Origin: Oscillospiraceae bacterium
GTDB lineage: Bacteria > Bacillota > Clostridia > Oscillospirales > Ruminococcaceae
Length of the DNA: 41,634 bases
Assembly (NCBI GenBank): GCA_022766785.1
Contig: JALEOL010000034.1
Location: 1 to 41,634, forward strand
Reading direction: 5' to 3'
The position numbers were made by a program, and so were the translations under genes. A model generated the notes under the pieces. That model was not told the DNA's origin, ran no database searches, and worked only from the letters and a program-made list of their open reading frames with translations. Every line of letters begins with the position of its first letter. Position 1 is the stretch's first letter. Below, piece by piece: positions 31,654 through 39,210 of the stretch.

Positions 31654-33948
31654 ATGGACAAGAAAAAAATAAAATACATCAAGATAAAGGAGGAGCCTCA
31701 GAAGAAGCCCTCCGGCAAGAAAAAAAAGAGCCGTGCGCTGAAAAACTTCGGGCACGCCATGACGATAGTCGGCACGACATTCTCTGCGATGCTGCTGATA
31801 CTGGTTATCATGGTGTGCATCGTGGTGACGGTGCTTGCGGTGTATGTGCTGGATTTCGCGGACAAAAGCTACGACGCGAACCTGCGCAATATCGAGATGA
31901 AGTACACCAGTTTCATCTACGGCTACGACGAGAACAACGAGCTTGTCGAGATAAAGCGCCTAGCCGCTGAGCAGAACCGCGTCTGGGTGGATTATGAGGA
32001 TATCTCCCCGTACCTCGTGGACGCTGTTGTGGCTTCCGAGGACAAGCGTTTCTATACCCACAAGGGCGTTGACTGGTACCGTACCGCAGGCGCGTTCTTC
32101 TCTAACGGCGACGGCGGCGGCGGTTCCACAATAACGCAGCAGCTTGTCAAAAACCTCACCGGCGATAACGAGAGAAGCTGGGAGCGTAAGCTGCGCGAGA
32201 TATTCCGTGCGCTCAGCCTGGAGGAGAAGTACACCAAGATCGATATCCTGGAGAGCTACCTCAACCAGATCTGGTTCGGCGGAATGGTGTACGGCGTCGG
32301 CGCTGCTTCCCAGTACTATTTCGGAAAGGACGCGTCGGAGCTTAACATAGGCGAGGCTGCGGTGCTTGCCGGAATGATACGAAATCCCGGAAAGATGTCC
32401 CCCTATTTCGACCTGACGCGCAGCAAGCAGCAGCAGAATTACGCCCTGCGCTGCATGTACGAGCAGGGAATGATCACCACCAAGGAATACGAGGACTTCC
32501 GCTACAACCGTATTCAGGTGCGCTTTGCGAAGCCGGTGTACGGCGATGATTACGGATATATCGACGAACGCACGCTCATAAAGGACGACGAGCCGGAGGA
32601 TAACGACGTTCAGCAGTCCGAGGGTTACGAGGCGTACAAGTGGAACGGCGACTACACCATTACCCAGGACTGGTACGTTGACGCCGCGATAGATCAGGTG
32701 ATAACAGACTTTGCCGACCTCAAGGGTATTACCTACACCTCGGCGAAAAACGAGCTTTACAACGGCGGATATAAGATCTACATCAACGAGAATATGAAGC
32801 TCCAGAAGATACTGGAGGAGAAATACCGGGATCCCTACACGGTGCTTTCCTATTACGACCCGGCTGCGCCGGAGGAGGATCTGATACAATCGGCGTTTAT
32901 CATCATGGACTACACCGGCACGGTGCAGGCTGTGGTGGGTGGTCTTGGAGAGAAGCCCGGCGACGGTACGTTCAACCGTGCGACCCAGGCGACGCGTTCT
33001 CCGGGTTCCACGATGAAGCCTATTTCCACCTATTCGCTGGCGGTTCAGAAAAATCTCATCACATACTCCACGCTTATCCCTGACGCGCAAATCAACATCG
33101 GCACCGAGAATGCGCCGCAGTACTGGCCGGAGAACTACGGTCATATCATAGGCGACGGCACGCTGCGCCCGGCGTGGTACGGTGTTCAGCAGTCTCTTAA
33201 TACCCTTGCGGTAAGAATAGGCAGAATGAACACCACAAAGTCCATGTACACTCAGCTCACGCAGATGCTGGGCTTCACAACGCTTGTAGAGCAGGATATC
33301 GCGCTTTCTCCGCTGTCCCTCGGCGCGCTTACCTACGGCGCAAAGCTGGTGGAGGTCGCAGGAGCGTACCAGATCTTCGGAAACGGCGGCGTTTACTACC
33401 GTCCGATGTTCTACAGCAAGGTGGAGGACAGCAAGGGCAACGTTATCCTTGAGCAGGATTTCTACGGCACCCAGGCTATAGACAGCGACACCGCGTGGGT
33501 GACCAACCGAATGATCTACAAGGTGGTAAACGGCGGCACCGGCACGGGACACTACGCACAGCTTGACAATGTTGAGGTAATAGGCAAGACCGGTACCTCG
33601 AACGCTGGCACCGACCTGCTGTTCATGGGACTTACGCCGGACTATGTGGGCGGTCTGTGGATAGGCTATGACGACAGCCGCGAGATCGGCGGCGGAGACG
33701 GCTGGAAGGCTGTGGCGGCGGTCTGGAAGGAAGTTATGAAGGATATCCAGGATACCTCCGAGATACACAAGTTCACACCGGACGCAACGGTTGTGGAGAA
33801 GCCGTACTGCACTATGACGGGACTTCTCGCCACAAACAAGTGTGAATCCACCGACATCGGCTATTATCGCGCGGACAATCTCCCGGATTACTGCAACGGC
33901 AATCATAAGGAGATAAGGGCGCAGATCAGGGCGGAGAACCCGGATTGA
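31654..33948 (+). CDS. Bifunctional class A penicillin-binding protein (PBP1A type)
   Basis: This enzyme polymerises lipid II and cross-links the glycan strands. The 764-residue protein has a lysine-rich cytoplasmic N-terminus and a signal-anchor helix (about 45-70). The GT51 glycosyltransferase domain has the catalytic E129 in ASEDKRFYTHKG, then GGSTITQQLVKNL and FGGMVYGVGAASQYYFGK. The transpeptidase domain has S452 and K455 in SPGSTMKP, S514 in SLN, and K645 in KTGT. All active-site residues are intact. I choose ATG at 31654, with AAGGGTG upstream, over ATG at 31621, since homologues begin with a short basic segment. It stands alone, with its own promoter and terminator. Confidence 0.95.
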   Translation: MDKKKIKYIKIKEEPQKKPSGKKKKSRALKNFGHAMTIVGTTFSAMLLILVIMVCIVVTVLAVYVLDFADKSYDANLRNIEMKYTSFIYGYDENNELVEIKRLAAEQNRVWVDYEDISPYLVDAVVASEDKRFYTHKGVDWYRTAGAFFSNGDGGGGSTITQQLVKNLTGDNERSWERKLREIFRALSLEEKYTKIDILESYLNQIWFGGMVYGVGAASQYYFGKDASELNIGEAAVLAGMIRNPGKMSPYFDLTRSKQQQNYALRCMYEQGMITTKEYEDFRYNRIQVRFAKPVYGDDYGYIDERTLIKDDEPEDNDVQQSEGYEAYKWNGDYTITQDWYVDAAIDQVITDFADLKGITYTSAKNELYNGGYKIYINENMKLQKILEEKYRDPYTVLSYYDPAAPEEDLIQSAFIIMDYTGTVQAVVGGLGEKPGDGTFNRATQATRSPGSTMKPISTYSLAVQKNLITYSTLIPDAQINIGTENAPQYWPENYGHIIGDGTLRPAWYGVQQSLNTLAVRIGRMNTTKSMYTQLTQMLGFTTLVEQDIALSPLSLGALTYGAKLVEVAGAYQIFGNGGVYYRPMFYSKVEDSKGNVILEQDFYGTQAIDSDTAWVTNRMIYKVVNGGTGTGHYAQLDNVEVIGKTGTSNAGTDLLFMGLTPDYVGGLWIGYDDSREIGGGDGWKAVAAVWKEVMKDIQDTSEIHKFTPDATVVEKPYCTMTGLLATNKCESTDIGYYRADNLPDYCNGNHKEIRAQIRAENPD

Positions 33949-33999
33949 CGCAGATACGCCTCATGATGTGAGTTCATGTGTTCTCACAGCAAATAATTT

Positions 34000-34036
34000 G
34001 ATCCCCCTCTATGTTACGGAGGGGGATCTGTTCTTT
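34000..34036. terminator. Terminator between the class A PBP and the chemoreceptor
   Basis: GATCCCCCTC (34000-34009) and GAGGGGGATC (34019-34028) form a perfect 10-pair stem, followed on the plus strand by TGTTCTTT and on the minus strand by AAATTATTT. The converging genes end at 33948 and 34052, so it may serve both. Confidence 0.85.
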
Positions 34037-34051
34037 ATTTTGTGGGCGCTG

Positions 34052-35545
34052 TCAAGCCTCGTCGCGGCTGATCTCAAGCAGCTTGTCCGATATTCCGGAA
34101 ACCTGTCCGAATGCGTCCTCCATCATCTGCACAAGCCCGTTTTGCAGCTCTATCGCACTGCGTATCGCCTTGACCTGTTCGATAGAGGAGTTCGCAACGT
34201 CCTCCATTGCGGCTGCGGAGCGTGCCACCTCTGACTGGCGCTGGGCGCTGGAGCGGATATTGTCCTGGGTCTCGATGACCGTTTTGCGCGAGCGGCTCTG
34301 GAGCTCCAGTATCTCGGCGGCTTCGGTTTTTGCACGGGTAATTTCCTCGATTCCCTCGGACACGTTCTTTTCGTTGCTGAGCACTGCGTCGCGGGTCTGC
34401 GCCATGCTCTCGTTCATGCGGTCGATCTGCTCGGAAATGCTCTGTGCTGCGCGCCTGCTTCCTGCTGCAAGAGTTCTTACCTGAGACGCCACCACCGCAA
34501 AGCCCCTGCCGTATTCCCCGGCGCGCGCAGCCTCGATCGACGCGTTGAGCGCAAGGATATGGGTCTGCTCGGCTATGTTCTCTATCGTTCCGGAGAAGCC
34601 GGCTATCTCGCGTACGCACTCTCCCAGGCTGTCGATCCTGCCCCGGATCTGCTCCCCGGATCGTCCGATCTGCTCAACAGAACCTGCGGCGTGCTCCATT
34701 GTCTCAATATAGCTGCTGCTTTTCTCAAAAGAGCTGTCGGCTATCTCCGCCATGCTTCCGGTCTGGTCGAGCACCTCGCTCATCAGCCTGTCCATGTCCG
34801 CTATTCCGGAACGTGTGGATCTGACGTGCTCCAGAGTGTCCTCGCAGCCGGTCATAGTCTTGGCAGCTTCGTTTTCTATGCGGCGGTTGTTCTCGGAGGA
34901 ATTGCGTATCGCGCCGCTGAGGTTCACGATAAGCCCGGAGAGCTTTTCGGACGCGGTGCCGCAGTTATTGAGTATATCACGCACCTTTTCGGAATCGTTG
35001 AGGTTCTCGAGGAGTTTTCTTGTTCTTCCGGAGAGCGCGATGAACACAGCTGACATAGCCACATATTCCATGGTGTAGCCGAGGGTGTAGGCTATGAACC
35101 AGCCCATGCGCGTGCGGTCGCCGAGGTCTGCGTTGCCGGAGCGGAAGTACACCGCCGCCACAAGACAGATATAACCTATAACGGAGGTCAGCACGGTGAA
35201 TTTTCTGTCAAAGTAAAGGCAGCTGAGCGCAATAGTAAGCAGGTAGGTCATATAGATACCGATATGCGCGTTGCTCGCCATAAGCGCGATGACTATCGCA
35301 ACCGCCACCACGCTGTAGTACTTGATGAATTTTGCCGGAACTTTCAGCTTTGACAGTATAATCGGGGAAACGGTGCACGTTACTCCGAACGGAGTAATTT
35401 GCAGCAGTTCCGGTATCGACACCTTAAATATTCCCAATGCGGAAAGCAGGAAGAAAACCGGAAAAATCAGCGTCATTCCCAGCAGGATACGGCACATCAG
35501 TTTGCTGACCGATCGTTCGTTTTTTTCAAAAAAGTCCTCGTTCAT
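34052..35545 (-). CDS. Methyl-accepting chemotaxis protein-like receptor with polytopic membrane domain
   Basis: A 497-residue chemoreceptor. The first 175 residues or so hold about six hydrophobic helices (including [18 protein letters not shown] and [15 protein letters not shown]) with only short loops, so it lacks the large outer ligand domain of classic receptors. A HAMP domain is not evident. The cytoplasmic part is a long coiled coil whose tip, about residues 320-370, is the conserved signalling hairpin ([20 protein letters not shown], then [17 protein letters not shown]). The tip binds CheA/CheW. The start is ATG at 35545, with TAAAGGAG upstream and an inverted repeat 24 bases before it. 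What it senses cannot be told; a membrane or energy cue is a guess. Confidence 0.88.
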   Translation of the reverse strand: MNEDFFEKNERSVSKLMCRILLGMTLIFPVFFLLSALGIFKVSIPELLQITPFGVTCTVSPIILSKLKVPAKFIKYYSVVAVAIVIALMASNAHIGIYMTYLLTIALSCLYFDRKFTVLTSVIGYICLVAAVYFRSGNADLGDRTRMGWFIAYTLGYTMEYVAMSAVFIALSGRTRKLLENLNDSEKVRDILNNCGTASEKLSGLIVNLSGAIRNSSENNRRIENEAAKTMTGCEDTLEHVRSTRSGIADMDRLMSEVLDQTGSMAEIADSSFEKSSSYIETMEHAAGSVEQIGRSGEQIRGRIDSLGECVREIAGFSGTIENIAEQTHILALNASIEAARAGEYGRGFAVVASQVRTLAAGSRRAAQSISEQIDRMNESMAQTRDAVLSNEKNVSEGIEEITRAKTEAAEILELQSRSRKTVIETQDNIRSSAQRQSEVARSAAAMEDVANSSIEQVKAIRSAIELQNGLVQMMEDAFGQVSGISDKLLEISRDEA

Positions 35546-35568
35546 GATTTCTCCTTTACATTATCCCT

Positions 35569-35591
35569 CATTCTGCATTTTCTGCAGAATG
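35569..35591 (-). promoter_or_regulatory. Perfect 9-bp inverted repeat upstream of the chemoreceptor
   Basis: CATTCTGCA and TGCAGAATG, separated by 5 bases, end 24 bases before the chemoreceptor start. There is no U-run on the minus strand, so it is more likely an operator or leader hairpin than a terminator. I found no convincing sigma-28 or sigma-A promoter beside it. Confidence 0.55.
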
Positions 35592-35639
35592 CCCTTACCG
35601 TTTTTTTAATTTTGCTCCTTTTCTTGAAGCGTTAGTGTG

Positions 35640-35740
35640 TTTATTAAAGCAGACGTTGCCGATCAAACACGAGATCTGCCCCGGACGTATTTCGCCACGG
35701 GGCTTGATCTGATACGCTGCGTACTAATCAGCGTGTTCCC
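35640..35740 (-). mobile_element. MITE-like inverted-repeat element (copy B, degenerate)
   Basis: Read on the minus strand, 35740 to about 35710 begins GGGAACACGCTGATTAG and continues GCAGCGTATC, closely matching the left end of the element between fliR and flhB (GGGATACGCTGATTAAA, then GTAGCGTATC). Within it GCCCCG and CGGGGC, flanked by GATC on both sides, form an inner hairpin, as in copy A. The other end (TTTAATAAA) is much more diverged. The upper end overlaps the stop codon of the ligase-like gene. Confidence 0.6.
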
Positions 35741-37424
35741 GGTTATCCGGGTGGGCGCACAGTATTCCTGCGAAAATTACCGCCAGCGGAATGTATACCA
35801 CCGAAATATCGTTTGTGATACCCATGACCAGCGCTCCTACCACAGAAGCGAACGCTCCTGCCATAGCGCCGCTGCCCAGGGCTGCCGCCGCGCCGCGTTT
35901 CAGCACCACCGCCGTCACCGCCAGTAAGATCAGCAGCGCCGGGATACCGCAGTACAGAGCGGTCTCAAGGTACATGCTGTGCGGCTTGTCGGTGAGAATG
36001 TTCGCGGTGCCGTGGGTGTTCAGCGCTCCCACGATGTCATTCTGTGGGAAGTAGAAGCACAGCTGCCCGGCGCCTGTTCCCTTGAATATGCACTGCCTGA
36101 GCGCCGGAAGTGTGTTGAGCCATATGTAGCCGCGCCCGGTGAGCATTCCGTAGTACTCCGAAAGCTCCGGGAACGCACTCTGCTCCAGCGGCTGGATATA
36201 GCCGTTAAGCCCGACGTAGCCAAGTCCGCCGTCGTACCTCGCGAACCTCAGCTTGTCGGCGTAGCCCAGGTCTAGCGACAGGATATCGCCGTCAAGCCGT
36301 GCGGTTATGCCGGCGATCTCCGCGGTATCACACGAGGAGGTGAGCAGGGAAGTCTCCCCGGAACGTTCATCGGTGAGACTTATGCCGTCCTGTTCAATGC
36401 GGATAAGAAGTTCGCCTTTGCCGGTAATCCGCAGAGTGCTTTCGGTCAATTCCGCTCCGGTGAGCTGCCAGCTGCTTTCCGGCGAATAGGACACGCTGTT
36501 GCCTGCTCCGGCGGTGAGTATACCCGGCTGGAATATCAGCAGCGCCGCAGCAGGCAGAGCCGCCGCAAACGGGATAAACAGGCGTGTAAGCGGCATTTTT
36601 TTACCTTTCGCCGCCCTGATGATACCGAACACCGCAAGCGCTATAACCTCGGCGAGCATTCCGTAGAACGCCGTGCTGGACATTGAGGAAAGCGCGGTGC
36701 ACAGTGCCGCTCCGGCGGAAACCGCCTGTACTGCGGCGGCTGCGTTCCGCTGTTCAGAAAGGGCGCATGCCAGCAGGAACGGGAACAGCAGTGCGCAGAA
36801 CTCACCGCAGGCAGAGCTGTTGCCGAAAAGCAGCATCGTTCCGGCGCTTTCTCCGGTGTGCCACAGGATATCCGTCAGCTGACCGAAAGTCTTTTCGATC
36901 AGCAGCATAACGCCGCAGAGAAGCCCCGATACGGTTGCACCTGTGGTGATGTACCGAAGATTTTCCCGGGAGAAGCCACCCTCGAGTGCCGCGAGGAACA
37001 GCGCCGCGAAGCCGATAAAGGCGGCAATTCCGGTGTTCTCTGAGGATATTCCCCAGAATGACAGCTCAGGGTGGAGCGAGAATATCCCGGATACCACCGC
37101 GCAAAGCAGAATAAGACCTGTTCCTGCAAGCGGCAAAAGCGCCTTTCTGTCAAGCAGCGGAGACTTTCTCGGGTGGTCGGGGAAGATCCTCTCGCCAAGC
37201 CAGAACAGTATCAGGCAAGCTCCCAGCGCGAACAGAACGATCTCACGGCTGCGCACGCACAGGTCGGTGAGCGCTCCTCCGTGGGCAGGCACGAACGGAA
37301 GCTCAGCGTCGCTAAGTTTCAGCGTCACCGGGAAGCAGATCACCGGATACAGGGCGATAAATATCCCGATGAGCATCATCGGAAACCTGGTGTAGACAGG
37401 CTCTTTAATTGGCTTGTGTTTCAT
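35724..37424 (-). CDS. O-antigen ligase/polymerase-like (Wzy_C-type) membrane protein
   Basis: A 566-residue polytopic protein with about ten to twelve hydrophobic helices, no signal peptide and a basic N-terminus (KHKPIKEPVYTRFP). Between helices, about residues 310-440, is a large outer domain of beta-rich sequence, followed by GRGYIWLNTLPALRQCIFKG and, after it, TDKPHSMYLETALYCGIPAL. This is the pattern of the O-antigen ligase (WaaL/Wzy) family, with conserved Arg, Gly-x-Gly and His before a final helix. Such enzymes transfer or polymerise lipid-linked glycans outside the membrane. I choose ATG at 37424, with AAGAGGTG upstream. It follows the PBP-like gene by 13 bases in the same operon. 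Its last residues and TAG stop lie in a repeat element. Confidence 0.78.
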   Translation of the reverse strand: MKHKPIKEPVYTRFPMMLIGIFIALYPVICFPVTLKLSDAELPFVPAHGGALTDLCVRSREIVLFALGACLILFWLGERIFPDHPRKSPLLDRKALLPLAGTGLILLCAVVSGIFSLHPELSFWGISSENTGIAAFIGFAALFLAALEGGFSRENLRYITTGATVSGLLCGVMLLIEKTFGQLTDILWHTGESAGTMLLFGNSSACGEFCALLFPFLLACALSEQRNAAAAVQAVSAGAALCTALSSMSSTAFYGMLAEVIALAVFGIIRAAKGKKMPLTRLFIPFAAALPAAALLIFQPGILTAGAGNSVSYSPESSWQLTGAELTESTLRITGKGELLIRIEQDGISLTDERSGETSLLTSSCDTAEIAGITARLDGDILSLDLGYADKLRFARYDGGLGYVGLNGYIQPLEQSAFPELSEYYGMLTGRGYIWLNTLPALRQCIFKGTGAGQLCFYFPQNDIVGALNTHGTANILTDKPHSMYLETALYCGIPALLILLAVTAVVLKRGAAAALGSGAMAGAFASVVGALVMGITNDISVVYIPLAVIFAGILCAHPDNREHAD

Positions 37425-37437
37425 CGGGGACACCTCT

Positions 37438-39210
37438 TCAGCCGTGTTTTCCGCATTTATCCGGGAGAGTTCCGTCAGCGAACCAGCCTGTCTCGGTATT
37501 AGTGCAGCCCTCCGCTGCGACGCCGCCGCTTTCCTGGCAGATCACGGCGCTCCTGGTATTTCCGCAGGGGGTGAACTCTGTGCGCTCCGGCTGCACCGCC
37601 GAGATCACCGAGTTCCACACAGACGCCGTGCCGGGATAGGAGCCTTCCTGTATCAGCTGTTCGCTGTCGTCGCATCCTATCCACAATGCGGCGCACATAT
37701 CCGCCGTGCCGCCTGCGAACCAGTTGTCGGTCACGACCTCGTTTGTGTTGTCACGGGTGCCGGTCTTGCCGATGACCTCGATACCGTCAATGGCGGCTTT
37801 TTTGCCAAGACCGTCCTCCATGGTGACGTTTGAGAGCAGCATTCTGTTCATTATCCAGGAGGTCTCCGGGGAGATCACCTGTTCGGTCTGGGCTTCCCAG
37901 GTGTACAGGGTCTTGCCGTCCCGGGTGGTTATGCTGTTGATGTAATGCGGCGGTGTGTAGCTGCCGCCGTTGCCGAATATCTGGTATGCCGCCGCCATTT
38001 CTGCCGGGGTCACGCCTTCGATGAGATAGCCCATGCCCATGCCGATCGGCACATTGTCGCCCTGGAGCAGCGAGGAAAATCCCAGCTTTCTCAGGAACTC
38101 AAGGCATTTGTCGCCGCCCAGCAGCTTTTCAAGGTACACCGCGCAGGTGTTCTTTGACTGCCGCAGCGCATAGGAGGTCATGACCTCGCCCTCAAATTCG
38201 CCGTTGTAGTTCTGCGGCCAGTTCATTTCGTCCGGCTTATCCGGAATAAATCCCGACCAGGTGGTAAGACCGTCCTCCAGCGCCGGGGAATACACGCTCA
38301 GCGGCTTTATTGAGGAGCCGGGGGAGCGCGGAATGGCGCACCTGTTCAGCGTTGTGCCGTCGCTGGCGCCGCCGGTGCAGCCCAGTACCGCGCCGGAGTA
38401 ATCGCTCACCTGCATTGCCAGCTGGAAGTGCCGCATAGCCGGCTTTTCGGTGATCTCTTTGTCAAGGGCGGACTGCACATTAACGTCCATGGTGGAGTTT
38501 ATGATAAGCTCTCCGCCGTAGACAAGCTCGGTCTGCTCACTGCCGGAATAACCAAGACCGTCCAGGATAGAGTAAAGCTCGTCCAGCAGCTGTGCGTAGT
38601 AGCTGCCGTCGGCGGTGCAGATATCCTGCGCGGCAAACGACACGCTGCCATATTCCTCCGCGATCTCAGCCTTTGACATGCCCTGGAGCCTTTTTGACCT
38701 GCATATATCCGCAAGCACTCCTGCTTCCTCGGTGGTGAGGTTCTCCGGCTTTTTCCCGAAGTAGAACGCCGCAGCGTTGTCCGCGCCGCATATCCCGTTT
38801 CCGAAATACGCCGTGGAGCAGTACAGCTCCATAAGCTCCTGGTCGGAGCGCCCGTCCTCCAGCGCCTTTGTCCGGGCGATAAGCTCCGTCACACCAGCGT
38901 CGGGGTAAAGCTCCAGCACGGTGAGTTCCGTCGCTGAATGAACACCCATGACGCTGGATACCGGATCCATTCTCAGCCTGCCGCCGCAGATGATCTTCAT
39001 GTTTTCGGCGCTGAGTGACAGCCCGGTGCGCAGTCTGCCAATGGAATAGACCGGCTCCTCACCGGAGAGTATCACGGTGCTGTCCGCAGCCGTGCTGAAC
39101 TCTCCGGAGGCTATGGAGTAATACACCCCGGACATTATCCCGACAGCCGCCAGAGACAGCGCTGCTATGCCGCTGACCGCAATGATCGCGGCTTTTACCG
39201 GTTTTTTCAC
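37438..39210 (-). CDS. Class A PBP-like protein with degenerate glycosyltransferase domain
   Basis: The 590-residue protein has a signal-anchor helix (about 7-30) and a class A layout. The transpeptidase domain is complete: S299 and K302 in SPGSSIKP, S352 in SKN, and K482 in KTGT. In the GT51 region (about 60-180) the later part is recognisable (TAYFGNGICGADNAAAFYFG, parallel to the intact PBP at 31654). However, the catalytic motif EDxxFxxHxG is replaced by CGGRLRMDPV, and the TITQQL motif is replaced by TELTVLEL. Polymerase activity is therefore probably lost. The start is GTG at 39210, overlapping the stop of the upstream gene (GTGA). It is probably a dedicated transpeptidase for its operon partner (inference). 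Confidence 0.88.
   Translation of the reverse strand: MKKPVKAAIIAVSGIAALSLAAVGIMSGVYYSIASGEFSTAADSTVILSGEEPVYSIGRLRTGLSLSAENMKIICGGRLRMDPVSSVMGVHSATELTVLELYPDAGVTELIARTKALEDGRSDQELMELYCSTAYFGNGICGADNAAAFYFGKKPENLTTEEAGVLADICRSKRLQGMSKAEIAEEYGSVSFAAQDICTADGSYYAQLLDELYSILDGLGYSGSEQTELVYGGELIINSTMDVNVQSALDKEITEKPAMRHFQLAMQVSDYSGAVLGCTGGASDGTTLNRCAIPRSPGSSIKPLSVYSPALEDGLTTWSGFIPDKPDEMNWPQNYNGEFEGEVMTSYALRQSKNTCAVYLEKLLGGDKCLEFLRKLGFSSLLQGDNVPIGMGMGYLIEGVTPAEMAAAYQIFGNGGSYTPPHYINSITTRDGKTLYTWEAQTEQVISPETSWIMNRMLLSNVTMEDGLGKKAAIDGIEVIGKTGTRDNTNEVVTDNWFAGGTADMCAALWIGCDDSEQLIQEGSYPGTASVWNSVISAVQPERTEFTPCGNTRSAVICQESGGVAAEGCTNTETGWFADGTLPDKCGKHG

Noticed and set aside
31960-33906. Minus-strand open frame of 648 codons opposite the class A PBP
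   Set aside because: It is entirely antisense to a complete enzyme gene, with unnatural Val/Arg/His composition.
36943-37502. Plus-strand frames opposite the ligase-like gene
   Set aside because: They are short, mutually overlapping and without ribosome sites; the minus-strand gene explains the region.
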